Shown here piece by piece: positions 7,801 through 14,822 of a stretch of DNA of 31,840 nt. The number at the start of each line of letters is the position of its first letter. Positions within the stretch are counted from its first letter, which is position 1. Below the pieces are notes generated by a model. The model was not told where the DNA came from, did not search any database, and was given only the letters and a program-made list of their open reading frames with translations. This DNA is from a bacterium (GTDB lineage Bacteria; Hydrothermota; UBA3073; JACQXS01; JAUWAR01): positions 1 to 31,840 of the forward strand of contig JAUWAR010000001.1 in the NCBI GenBank assembly GCA_030601965.1, in the 5' to 3' direction. The position numbers were made by a program, and so were the translations under genes.

Positions 7801-8664
7801 ATATGCTTCTTCTGCTTTGTATGAACTCCTTACCAGTGGTCCTGAAACCACATAATCAAATCCCATCTCATAACCTATACTTTCGTATTGCTCGAATTCT
7901 TCAGGAGTATAATACTTTGCAACTTTGACCTTACCTCTTGGTGGACGAAGATATTGGCCTATGGTCAAGATATTTACCTCTCTATTTCTTAAATTCTTCA
8001 TCAAGTCTATTATCTCATCTTCTGTTTCGCCAAGCCCTAACATAAATCCAGACTTTGTAATGATACGAGGATTAAGTTCTTTTACAGTCTCAAGCAAAGA
8101 GAGTGAACCAGAATAATCTGCCTCTGGTCTTATATAATCATAAAGTCTCGGAACTGTCTCTATATTATGATTTATTACTTCGGGTACAGCATCTACAACA
8201 TTCCGCATTGCATCTCTTTTTCCATTAAAATCTGGAATAAGGACTTCAATTCTTTTACCTATATTATGAATTTGTTCTATCACAGAGGAGAACAGATTAC
8301 TCCCACCATCTTCAAGGTCATCCCTTGTAACAGAGGTAACTACAACATAAGAGAGATTTAATTTTTCTGCAGCATTGGCTACATTAAAAGGTTCCTGCCA
8401 ATCCACAGAGTCTGGTTTTGCTTCCATGCCCGTCAGCTGACGGGTATTTATAGCACAGAACTTGCAATTTCTGGTGCATTTATCACCTAAAATCAAAAAA
8501 GTGGCGGTATTGTTCTTGAAGCACCCACTTATATTGGGACACCTTGCAGATTCACAGACTGTATGAAGAGATAACCCTCGTAACAGAGTTTTTATTTCAT
8601 TAAGAGATTCAGAATTAGTAAAATAATTTTTAATCCAGCAAGGAACAGGATTCTCAATTCTCAC
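7762..8664 (-). CDS. lipA: Lipoyl synthase LipA
   Basis: This radical SAM enzyme inserts two sulfur atoms into octanoyl groups on E2 or H proteins. The auxiliary 4Fe-4S cluster ligands are Cys37, Cys42 and Cys48 (CESARCPNISGC), the SAM cluster ligands are Cys63, Cys67 and Cys70 (CTRNCKFC), and the C-terminal family motif RSSYKAEE is intact. The start is GTG at 8664. Just after the SAM cluster, NTRQLTGMEAKPDSVDWQ is about seven residues longer than the usual KTGxPxPPDPxEP stretch, and this is where a palindrome (8429-8444) is embedded in frame. The tail is coded by micro-repeat. The gene follows the EF-Tu-like gene by four bases. LipB or LplA is not seen. Confidence 0.96.
   Translation of the reverse strand: MRIENPVPCWIKNYFTNSESLNEIKTLLRGLSLHTVCESARCPNISGCFKNNTATFLILGDKCTRNCKFCAINTRQLTGMEAKPDSVDWQEPFNVANAAEKLNLSYVVVTSVTRDDLEDGGSNLFSSVIEQIHNIGKRIEVLIPDFNGKRDAMRNVVDAVPEVINHNIETVPRLYDYIRPEADYSGSLSLLETVKELNPRIITKSGFMLGLGETEDEIIDLMKNLRNREVNILTIGQYLRPPRGKVKVAKYYTPEEFEQYESIGYEMGFDYVVSGPLVRSSYKAEEAYKRNVKLQNPNIK
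8426..8447. repeat. In-frame palindrome inside lipA
   Basis: CCCGTCAGCTGACGGG (8429-8444) is a perfect 16-base palindrome extended by AT/AT at its edges with one mismatched pair between. It encodes part of TRQLTGM. Its core CCGTYAGCTRACGG matches the palindrome near the guaB start (2132-2149). Confidence 0.8.
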
Positions 8665-8668
8665 TTCT

Positions 8669-8920
8669 CTATTCTACGACCTTATATATCTTATCGTGTT
8701 TTCTCACTCTTTCTTGCACTTTAATACCAATATCATCACCAGGTTTTGCCTGTTCAACTGATTTATGTTCTATCTGCATAGACTCTATTTCTTGTGTAAA
8801 GTCTGTAGAATGTCCCTTTATATGGATTGTATCGCCCACTTTTAAGGTATCTGTTAATTTTAGAGCAACAACACCCACATGGGCAAAATAATCCTCAACT
8901 TTTCCAATCTCTTTCTCCAT
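8669..8920 (-). CDS. EF-Tu domain-2-like small beta-barrel protein
   Basis: This 83-residue protein reads as a single translation-factor beta-barrel: GKVEDYFAHVGVVALKL, LKVGDTIHIKGHSTDFTQEI, SMQIEHKSVEQAKPGDDIGI and KVQERVRKHDKIYKV correspond to the strands of EF-Tu domain 2. It lacks a GTPase domain. Similar stand-alone proteins are annotated as elongation-factor-like, and some are linked to U32 peptidase/RNA-hydroxylation proteins; no such partner is visible here. A good Shine-Dalgarno (AGGGGG) precedes the ATG at 8920. It lies between the dehydrogenase and lipA in a tight minus-strand operon. Confidence 0.78.
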   Translation of the reverse strand: MEKEIGKVEDYFAHVGVVALKLTDTLKVGDTIHIKGHSTDFTQEIESMQIEHKSVEQAKPGDDIGIKVQERVRKHDKIYKVVE

Positions 8921-8943
8921 ATTTACCCCCTAAATATTATTTT

Positions 8944-10062
8944 TTATAATCTCCTTGCTATTTCTTCAGCAACTTCTAATGTTGTGTTCGTGCCACCCAT
9001 ATCATAAGTTCTAACCTTTTTCTCCTTAATAACCGTGGCAATACTATCTTCAAGTTGCCGGGCTTTTTGAGTTTCACCAAGCCACTCAAGCATAAGTTTC
9101 ACTGCAAGTAGAGTTGCTATGGGATTTACTTTATATAGTCCTGCATATTTTGGAGCAGAGCCATGGGTAGGTTCAAATACTGCATAATTATCACCTATAT
9201 TAGCAGATGAGGCAAATCCTAAGCCCCCTACTAACTGTCCAGATAGATCAGAAATTATGTCTCCAAACATATTTGATGTTACAAGAACAGAGTATTTTTG
9301 AGGGTTCTTAATAAGCCACATACACATTGCATCAATATTCGTCTCCCATAAGTCAATTTCTGGATACTCTTTTGCAATCTCCCTTGCTTCATTTACCATC
9401 ATTCCAGATGTCTCTCTTATTACATTGGGCTTTTCCACCACTGTTACAGATTTTCTGCCAGTTTTTTTCGCATATTCAAAGGCACTGCGTATAATTCTCC
9501 TGCACCCTTTCTTTGAAAAAATACGCATTGAAATGGCGAGTTCTTCTTCTGGGATGTCTTTGAATCTCTTCATCTTTGGGTGATTATTAAGAAGATAGGT
9601 TTTAAGTTCTCTGGGTGTGGGACAAAATTCAACACCGCTATAAAGACCTTCTGTATTTTCTCTGAAAACCACAATATCTATATCATCTTTGTAATTCAGA
9701 GGATTACCTTTATATGCCTTACAGGGTCTTAAGTTTGTGTATAAGTCAAAGAGTTGTCTCATTGCAACTATTGGACTATAATAGTTAAGACCCTTACCTT
9801 GTAGGTGTGGGGCAAGTTCTTTTGCCGCTTCATCTTTTGGTTTTGATGTGATAGCCCCAAAAAGGCAGCAGTCTGTGGTTTTTAAGAGTTTAATAGTTCT
9901 TTCAGGCAAAGGGTTGCCTTCTCTAACCCAGAACTCCCAGCCAATATCTCCATTTATATATTCAGCATCTAATTTAATTGCCTCAAGCACAATTCTTGCA
10001 GCCTCCAATACATCCTTACCTGTTCCATCACCTGGCAGATATGCTATCTTGTATTTGGGCAT
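8944..10062 (-). CDS. Isocitrate/isopropylmalate-type NAD(P)-dependent dehydrogenase
   Basis: This 372-residue protein belongs to the decarboxylating beta-hydroxyacid dehydrogenase family. Visible signatures are YLPGDGTGKDV, MRQLFDLYTNLRP, RENTEGLYSGVE with the catalytic Tyr, EKPNVIRET where the active-site Lys lies, metal-binding Asp in NIDAM and in NMFGDIISD, and EPTHGSAPKYAG for dinucleotide binding. The loop FGAITSKPKDEA and the KPN variant of the usual KAN motif leave open whether the substrate is isocitrate, isopropylmalate, homoisocitrate or tartrate; no leu genes flank it. An NAD-type isocitrate dehydrogenase is the best guess. The promoter at 10072-10099 puts the mRNA start only a few bases before the ATG. 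Confidence 0.85.
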   Translation of the reverse strand: MPKYKIAYLPGDGTGKDVLEAARIVLEAIKLDAEYINGDIGWEFWVREGNPLPERTIKLLKTTDCCLFGAITSKPKDEAAKELAPHLQGKGLNYYSPIVAMRQLFDLYTNLRPCKAYKGNPLNYKDDIDIVVFRENTEGLYSGVEFCPTPRELKTYLLNNHPKMKRFKDIPEEELAISMRIFSKKGCRRIIRSAFEYAKKTGRKSVTVVEKPNVIRETSGMMVNEAREIAKEYPEIDLWETNIDAMCMWLIKNPQKYSVLVTSNMFGDIISDLSGQLVGGLGFASSANIGDNYAVFEPTHGSAPKYAGLYKVNPIATLLAVKLMLEWLGETQKARQLEDSIATVIKEKKVRTYDMGGTNTTLEVAEEIARRL

Positions 10063-10071
10063 CTATTTTTT

Positions 10072-10099
10072 GTTATACCTCAAAACTCAGTAGTGTCAA
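10072..10099 (-). promoter_or_regulatory. Promoter of the dehydrogenase gene
   Basis: On the minus strand TATCTTGACA (-35 at 10094-10099) is followed after 16 bases by TATAAC (10072-10077). Initiation near 10065 leaves a leader of about three bases before the ATG at 10062, in effect leaderless. It is back to back with the CaCA promoter. Confidence 0.6.
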
Positions 10100-10120
10100 G
10101 ATATTCTTTTCAGATTTTTC

Positions 10121-10150
10121 TTGACTAATGTATATTCTATCAACTATAAA
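10121..10150 (+). promoter_or_regulatory. Promoter candidate of the CaCA antiporter gene
   Basis: TTCTTGACT (-35 at 10121-10126) is followed after 18 bases by TATAAA (10145-10150). The transcript would carry the palindromic element at 10166-10226 in its leader. Confidence 0.5.
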
Positions 10151-10165
10151 CTATCTACTAAATAC

Positions 10166-10226
10166 TGTCATGCTGAACTTGTTTCAGCATCTTATTTTGA
10201 GATTCCGAAATAAATTCGGAATGACA
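10166..10226. repeat. Palindromic element with TGTCATGCTGAAC end
   Basis: It starts TGTCATGCTGAAC, contains a GCTGAA...TTCAGC hairpin and an ATTCCGAAATAAATTCGGAAT hairpin, and ends ATGACA. It lies five bases before the start codon of the CaCA gene, in its leader, replacing any usual ribosome-binding site. It shares TGTCAT/ATGACA termini with the elements at 7658 and 12205. Confidence 0.85.
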
Positions 10227-10231
10227 ATATT

Positions 10232-11215
10232 ATGTTAGTTTTCCTTAAATTTATTATTGCCTGTGCCGCGATTATATATGCAGGCTATAAACTCTCTCTT
10301 TATGGAGATATAATCTCTGAAAAGACATCTATTACCCGCTCCTTGATGGGTTTTGTCTTTCTTGCATTGGCAACATCACTGCCAGAATTCGCTGTCTCCG
10401 GCAGTTCTATACTCGCTGTGAACTCCCCTGACCTTGCAGTCGGAGATATATTCGGGTCCATTGTCATAAATATTGGAATACTTACATTTCTCTCTGTATT
10501 TAGCGGGTCTATACTGATTAAAGCAAGCAAGAACCATATTCTGCCCACTGCCTTTACTATCCTTCTTATTTCAACAATTGGGTTTTTCCTCTTTATCAGG
10601 AAGATTACTTGTCTGCGTCTCGCAGGTTTTAACATTGGGTTTGAAAGCCTTGTTATAGTTGTTATATTTATTCTTGGAATAAGACTTGTTTTTAGACATG
10701 AGAAAGTCTCAGTAGAAGAAATAAAGACCAAAAAGTATAGTAATATCTCCTTAAGATTTGCATCTATTCTGTTCTGTTTATATTTTATCGTTGTTGTCTT
10801 TTTAGGAATATGGCTTTCAAGAATTGGTAGGGAAATAACTGTTCTTATGGGATGGACGGATTCTCTTGTGGGAACTTTCTTTTTGGGACTTGCTACCTCT
10901 TTTCCTGAACTTGTAGTAACAATTACAGCCATTAAATTCAGTGTGGATATGGCGGTAGGGGATATTATCGGGAGTAATTTTATAGATTGTCTCATAATCC
11001 CATTTTGTGATATTCTACACAGAAAGGGACCGATCCTTTCTGATGTTTCTGCATCACATATTTCCACTCTCTTTTTAGCGATGATACTGAGTTCTATATT
11101 AATTATAGGGTTCTTTTACAAATCTAAGAGAAAATTCTTGAAGATGGGATGGACAGAGATTGCACTTATTATTACCTTTGTTTCAGGAATCTGTTTTTTA
11201 GTAAAAGTTCTATAA
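10232..11215 (+). CDS. CaCA-family sodium/calcium-type cation antiporter (YrbG-like)
   Basis: This 327-residue inner-membrane protein has about ten hydrophobic segments and two inverted alpha-repeats that form the ion site: ALATSLPEFAVSGSS with VGDIFGSIVINIGI in the first half and GLATSFPELVVT with VGDIIGSNFIDCLI in the second. The acidic PEF/PEL residues are the cation ligands. Both repeats have GD where many relatives have GN, so ion preference (Na+/Ca2+ versus K+ or H+) cannot be called. No Shine-Dalgarno is visible because a palindromic element abuts the start. Confidence 0.88.
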   Translation: MLVFLKFIIACAAIIYAGYKLSLYGDIISEKTSITRSLMGFVFLALATSLPEFAVSGSSILAVNSPDLAVGDIFGSIVINIGILTFLSVFSGSILIKASKNHILPTAFTILLISTIGFFLFIRKITCLRLAGFNIGFESLVIVVIFILGIRLVFRHEKVSVEEIKTKKYSNISLRFASILFCLYFIVVVFLGIWLSRIGREITVLMGWTDSLVGTFFLGLATSFPELVVTITAIKFSVDMAVGDIIGSNFIDCLIIPFCDILHRKGPILSDVSASHISTLFLAMILSSILIIGFFYKSKRKFLKMGWTEIALIITFVSGICFLVKVL

Positions 11216-11223
11216 ATGAAATA

Positions 11224-11295
11224 ATGGAATGGGTTGTTCCACAAGAATTTGAAGAACAAGCAAGAAAAATAATTCAAGAAGCAAATGCAGTATGA
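11224..11295 (+). CDS. Possible 23-residue peptide upstream of purC
   Basis: A short open frame (MEWVVPQEFEEQARKIIQEA then NAV) begins nine bases after the antiporter stop and ends in TGA that overlaps the purC ATG (ATGA). The overlap would allow translational coupling to purC, which otherwise lacks a clear ribosome-binding site. No Shine-Dalgarno precedes it and nothing like it is recognised, so it may be chance. Confidence 0.3.
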   Translation: MEWVVPQEFEEQARKIIQEANAV

Positions 11296-12191
11296 AACTC
11301 TTTAAGAGAGGTAAAGTAAGGAATATATACGAGGTTGGGGACAAACTACTTATAATTGCCACGGATAGAATATCTGCCTTTGATTGTGTGCTTCCGAGTC
11401 TTATACCTGGTAAGGGAAAAATTCTTACCGCCCTTTCCGAATTCTGGTTTAATTATACAAAAGATATAATTGAAAACCATCTCATTAGTACTGATTATCA
11501 AGTTATTAAGCAAGAGTTCAAAAATTCAAGGATTCAAGAGTTCCCTGACTGCCGACGGGCAAGTAAGGAAGGTGCTTGTATGCTTGTTGTAAAAACCAAG
11601 CCAGTGCCTATTGAATGTGTTGTCAGGGGATACCTTGCAGGGTCTGGATGGAAAGAGTATCAAGACAAAGGTTCTATTTGTGGCATAGAACTAAAAAAGG
11701 GACTTTTGCAATCTGCCGAATTACCTGAACCTATTTTTACCCCTTCAACAAAAGCAGAAAAGGGACATGATATGAATATCTCTTTTGAAACTGCAGAAAA
11801 GATTGTAGGAAAGGAACCTGCCTGCTTTATTCGTGACAAGAGTCTTGAGATTTACAAAAAGGCATCAGGATATGCTGAAAAAAGAGGTTTTATCATCGCT
11901 GATACAAAATTTGAATTTGGGTATTCCGCCAAAGGCGGATCCGCCTCGGGCGGAAAAGACAATAAGATTATACTTATTGATGAACTATTCACTCCTGATT
12001 CTTCAAGATTCTGGCTAAAAGATGAGTATGAGCCAGGCAGGGCACAGAAGAGTTTTGACAAGCAGTTTGTAAGAGACTATCTGAATAGTCTGTCATGGGA
12101 CAAAAAGCCACCTGCCCCTTCACTTCCAGAGGAGATTATAGAGAAAACGAAAGAGAGGTATCTTACAGCCTATAAGAGATTAACGGGGTAA
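11292..12191 (+). CDS. purC: SAICAR synthetase PurC
   Basis: It joins aspartate to CAIR in step 8 of purine biosynthesis. The 299-residue length is that of the longer ADE1-type family. Motifs: GKVRNIYEV, ATDRISAFD, PGKGKILTALSEFWF, ECVVRGYLAGSGWKEY, STKAEKGHD, DTKFEFG, LIDELFTPDSSRFW and FDKQFVRDYL. Two segments look repeat-born: residues 74-95 (QEFKNSRIQEFPDCRRASKE) where the family has a shorter link before the GRSMLV-like strand, and residues 211-222 (YSAKGGSASGGK) in the hairpin between DTKFEFG and ILIDE, coded by two tandem GC-rich palindromes. Both lie in surface loops between catalytic strands, so activity should be kept. Confidence 0.95.
   Translation: MKLFKRGKVRNIYEVGDKLLIIATDRISAFDCVLPSLIPGKGKILTALSEFWFNYTKDIIENHLISTDYQVIKQEFKNSRIQEFPDCRRASKEGACMLVVKTKPVPIECVVRGYLAGSGWKEYQDKGSICGIELKKGLLQSAELPEPIFTPSTKAEKGHDMNISFETAEKIVGKEPACFIRDKSLEIYKKASGYAEKRGFIIADTKFEFGYSAKGGSASGGKDNKIILIDELFTPDSSRFWLKDEYEPGRAQKSFDKQFVRDYLNSLSWDKKPPAPSLPEEIIEKTKERYLTAYKRLTG
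11511..11570 (+). repeat. In-frame micro-repeat plus hairpin in purC
   Basis: ATTCAAG-type words (11511-11544) are followed directly by CCTGACTGCC-GACG-GGCAAGTAAGG (about 11544-11568), an imperfect hairpin. It is read as residues 74-95 of PurC. The micro-repeat/palindrome adjacency repeats the arrangement at 2551-2600 and 7594-7800. Confidence 0.6.
11925..11954 (+). repeat. Two tandem in-frame palindromes in purC
   Basis: TCCGCC-AAA-GGCGGA (11925-11939) is followed without a gap by TCCGCC-TCG-GGCGGA (11940-11954). The pair encodes SAKGGSASGG inside a beta-hairpin of PurC. The GC content is far above the surroundings. Confidence 0.85.
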
Positions 12192-12204
12192 GATTTGCAT
12201 TGAG

Positions 12205-12285
12205 TGTCATTGCGAGGAATGAAATAACGAAGCAATCTAAAAGATGGGATTGCTTCGCCCTGATAAATCGGGGCTCGCAATGACA
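12205..12285. repeat. Second TGTCATTGCGAG palindromic element
   Basis: The outer arms TGTCATTGCGAG and CTCGCAATGACA match the element at 7658-7728. The inner arms AGCAATCT and GATTGCTTCG pair, and an extra GCCCTGATAAATCGGGGC hairpin is inserted near the right end. It fills the convergent gap between purC and the LapA-like gene and may serve as a two-way 3' hairpin. Confidence 0.88.
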
Positions 12286-12331
12286 GAAAGGATGTTTTGT
12301 GCCAGATTTTAAGTCTATATTATTTTACTTC

Positions 12332-12658
12332 TTACTCGCCAGAAGTAGTCACCTCTTTTTCTTCAGGTAAGGTATCAAGACTCCCTGTTCTGAGAGTGCC
12401 AACTTCTTTGTGAAGTGTTGCTATCTCCTTTTTTTGCTTTGATATCCTGCCTCTGAGTTTAACCTCATCTATTATAGCAAGAATAAATGCAAAAACCGCA
12501 CCCGCACCAAACGCCTGGATTAAAGCGATTGTAAGTGATATATCTGTAATTTTCTTGCCAAGTATATTTATGCAAACAAAAGAGGAGAAGTTCTGCGCAC
12601 CTATGATAATCCCAAATATAGCAAATAAGAAAATGACAATAATCGCAAAAAGATACAT
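12332..12658 (-). CDS. LapA-domain (DUF1049) membrane protein
   Basis: This 108-residue protein has two transmembrane helices (about residues 3-22 and 40-65) separated by the short ILGKKITDISLT-type link, then a charged coiled-coil (residues 66-90, LRGRISKQKKEIATLHKEVG). That is the plan of LapA, which acts with LapB in envelope lipopolysaccharide homeostasis in enterics. Its place at the end of the lptCAB-rpoN operon fits an outer-membrane role, but the domain is also common in unrelated small proteins. A strong Shine-Dalgarno (AGGAGG) precedes the ATG, eight bases after the rpoN stop. Confidence 0.78.
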   Translation of the reverse strand: MYLFAIIVIFLFAIFGIIIGAQNFSSFVCINILGKKITDISLTIALIQAFGAGAVFAFILAIIDEVKLRGRISKQKKEIATLHKEVGTLRTGSLDTLPEEKEVTTSGE

Positions 12659-12666
12659 AATGCCTC

Positions 12667-14016
12667 CTATTTTAAGTTCACTCGTCCATTAGACGAAGGG
12701 ATTCCCCAAAGTTTTCTGTATTTTACTACAGTAGTCCTTGCAATATCAAATCCCTCTTTCTTTAAAATCTCCACAATTTGTTTATCACTTAAAGGTTTGT
12801 TTTTATCCTCATTTTCAATTGACTCCTTGAGCCGTTTTTCTATCTTGTTCCACTCTTTGTTTTTACCGGCACTGAATATTTTCTTGAGAGGGAAAACACC
12901 AATAGGTGTCTGAATATACTTACCTCTTATTGCCCTTGATACAGTTGAGACATTTCTGTTTATCCCTTCTGCAACTTCAAGCATGGTCAAGAGTTTAAGC
13001 GAAATAACATCTTTTTTTAAAAACCCCTCTTCTTCCTTCACTATATACCTTCCAATAGCAAGCATGGTTTGCCTCCGCTTTTCTATAGAGGAAACAAGAA
13101 AGTTGGCATCAGTCCACTTTTTTCTGAGATAAGATACTTCATTTTTTGAAAATCTTTTGGGATTACTCATATACTCCCTGTAAAGTTTTGATACTGTGAT
13201 ATGTGGAATATACTTGTCGTTGAGATAGACCGTCCACTTCCCATCCTGTTCCTCAACGACAATATCAGGTATAATATATTGGGTTTCGCCACCACCCCAT
13301 ATCTTGCGAGGTTTTGGAACAAGGGAGATAATTATCTCTCTGACTTCTCTGAATGTATCTGCATCTATTCTAAACAAATTCTTGATTTTTGTGTGATTTC
13401 CTGCAAGGAAATCATTGAGAAATTTATCCACTACTCTATATGCAAGAGAACCTTTGAATCCCATCTCTTCAAGCTGAATAAGCAGTGATTGCCTCATATC
13501 TCTGGCACCAATACCCACAGGGTCCAAAAAGTGGATTTTCTCAAGAACCCCTTTAACTATCTTTAATTCTTGGTCAAGCAAAGATGCAATCTCCTCCAGA
13601 GGTTCAGTTAAATACCCATCCTCATTTAAAGAAAATACAATATGTTTGGCTATGTTAAGTTCATTCTCTTTTTTGAAAGTAAGTTTTATCTGGTCCATCA
13701 GATATTCCTCGAATTTTAATTCCGGGACTACTGGGGAAGGTGTATAATCTTCACCCTTTCCGTCTGCCGGATGGCGGGAAGGTCTCCAGTATGGGTCTCT
13801 TGGATAGTTTGATAAGTCATCCTTAGTCTCCCTGGGAATATCAAATTCATACTCTTCTTGAGTATCTTTTTTTTCAAGAAATGGGTTCTGTTCAAGATTC
13901 TGCTCTATTACCTCCCTGAGTTCAAGTTGATTTATCTGAAGTAGCTTAAGACTTTGAACAAGTAAGGGCGCCAGAGTGGTCTCAAGCCGTAGTTCTTGTC
14001 GTAGTTCTTGCCCCAT
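12667..14016 (-). CDS. rpoN: RNA polymerase sigma-54 factor RpoN
   Basis: It directs RNA polymerase to -24/-12 promoters and depends on AAA+ activators. Region I has the expected Leu/Gln pattern (LAPLLVQSLKLLQINQLELREVIEQNLEQNPFL, about residues 15-47), the core-binding and HTH regions follow, and the RpoN box near the C-terminus is ARTTVVKYRKLWGIPSS. Length 449 is normal. Residues 78-88 (RPSRHPADGKG) in the variable region II contain an imperfect palindrome. The genes before it (lptB) and after it (LapA-like) match the classical lptCAB-rpoN arrangement. No Shine-Dalgarno is seen; a bipartite palindromic element fills the gap to lptB. No sigma-54 promoter was recognised in the window. Confidence 0.95.
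   Translation of the reverse strand: MGQELRQELRLETTLAPLLVQSLKLLQINQLELREVIEQNLEQNPFLEKKDTQEEYEFDIPRETKDDLSNYPRDPYWRPSRHPADGKGEDYTPSPVVPELKFEEYLMDQIKLTFKKENELNIAKHIVFSLNEDGYLTEPLEEIASLLDQELKIVKGVLEKIHFLDPVGIGARDMRQSLLIQLEEMGFKGSLAYRVVDKFLNDFLAGNHTKIKNLFRIDADTFREVREIIISLVPKPRKIWGGGETQYIIPDIVVEEQDGKWTVYLNDKYIPHITVSKLYREYMSNPKRFSKNEVSYLRKKWTDANFLVSSIEKRRQTMLAIGRYIVKEEEGFLKKDVISLKLLTMLEVAEGINRNVSTVSRAIRGKYIQTPIGVFPLKKIFSAGKNKEWNKIEKRLKESIENEDKNKPLSDKQIVEILKKEGFDIARTTVVKYRKLWGIPSSNGRVNLK
13758..13780. repeat. Imperfect palindrome in the variable region of rpoN
   Basis: TTCCGTCTGCC-GGAT-GGCGGGAA pairs TTCC with GGAA and GCC with GGC around a GC-rich centre. It encodes RHPADGK in region II, which is not conserved in sigma-54. 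Confidence 0.5.
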
Positions 14017-14030
14017 TTTTTAACTTTGAA

Positions 14031-14081
14031 GGAGTTAATCCGTCAGGATTTTATAATATAAAAGGCTCACGCCTTAACTCC
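14031..14081. repeat. MITE-like bipartite palindrome between lptB and rpoN
   Basis: Terminal inverted repeats GGAGTTAA (14031-14038) and TTAACTCC (14074-14081) enclose two small hairpins, TCCGTCAGGA and GGCTCACGCC, on either side of a self-complementary TTTTATAATATAAAA core. The architecture of two GC hairpins flanking an AT centre matches the elements at 16919 and 19247. Confidence 0.8.
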
Positions 14082-14087
14082 ACTTTT

Positions 14088-14810
14088 TCACATTTTGAAT
14101 TTTTCTCCCAGATATATTTTTCTTGCCTCTGGGTTATTCACAAGTTCAAGAGAAGAGCCAGAAATAAGCACCTTGCCATCTGAGATAATATAAGCCCTGT
14201 CAGTGATTTCCAATGTCTCACGGACATTATGGTCTGTAATAAGTATTCCAAGACCCCGTTCTTTCAAATCTTTTACTATAGTCTGGATATCGCTTCGCAC
14301 AATAGGGTCAATTCCTGTAAAAGGCTCGTCAAGAAGCAGAAAAGAGGGTTTTGGAACAAGGGCTCGTGCAATCTCAACTCTTCTTCTCTCGCCACCTGAT
14401 AAAGAAACCCCCCTTGTTCTGCTTACTTTCTTTAGATGCAACAGTTCCAATAACTCTTCAAGCCTTTTTTGTCTTACTGATTTATCCTTTTCGCATACCT
14501 CAAGGATGGCAAGGATATTCTCTCGGACAGTCAATCTTCTGAAAACCGATGGTTCTTGTGAGAGATAACCTATACCTTTGCGGGCTCTCTGGTGCACAGG
14601 ATAATATGAAATATCTTCATCATTTAGGATTACTTTGCCTGCCTCAGGTTTTACAAGTCCAATTATCATATAAAAAGTGGTCGTCTTTCCCGCCCCATTT
14701 GGACCAAGAAGACCTACAATCTCTCCTCTCTTTATCTCAATTGCCACCTCATTTACAACTCTTCGCCTCTTGTATGTCTTTACCAAACCCTCTGTTTTTA
14801 AGACATCCAT
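14088..14810 (-). CDS. lptB: LPS export ABC transporter ATPase LptB
   Basis: This cytoplasmic ATPase powers the LptFG complex that extracts lipopolysaccharide from the inner membrane. Walker A is GPNGAGKTT (about residue 36), the Q-loop region is GIGYLSQEPSVFRRLTV, the signature is LSGGERRR, Walker B is FLLLDEPFTGIDP and the H-loop is ITDHNVRET, all family-typical. The 240-residue length fits. It follows lptA by 12 bases and precedes rpoN. LptF and LptG are not in the window. Confidence 0.96.
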   Translation of the reverse strand: MDVLKTEGLVKTYKRRRVVNEVAIEIKRGEIVGLLGPNGAGKTTTFYMIIGLVKPEAGKVILNDEDISYYPVHQRARKGIGYLSQEPSVFRRLTVRENILAILEVCEKDKSVRQKRLEELLELLHLKKVSRTRGVSLSGGERRRVEIARALVPKPSFLLLDEPFTGIDPIVRSDIQTIVKDLKERGLGILITDHNVRETLEITDRAYIISDGKVLISGSSLELVNNPEARKIYLGEKFKM

Positions 14811-14822
14811 CCCGTTATCTTG

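Noticed and set aside
10300..11067. 255-residue open frame opposite the CaCA antiporter
   Set aside because: It mirrors the antiporter codons, has no start signal and no recognisable motif.
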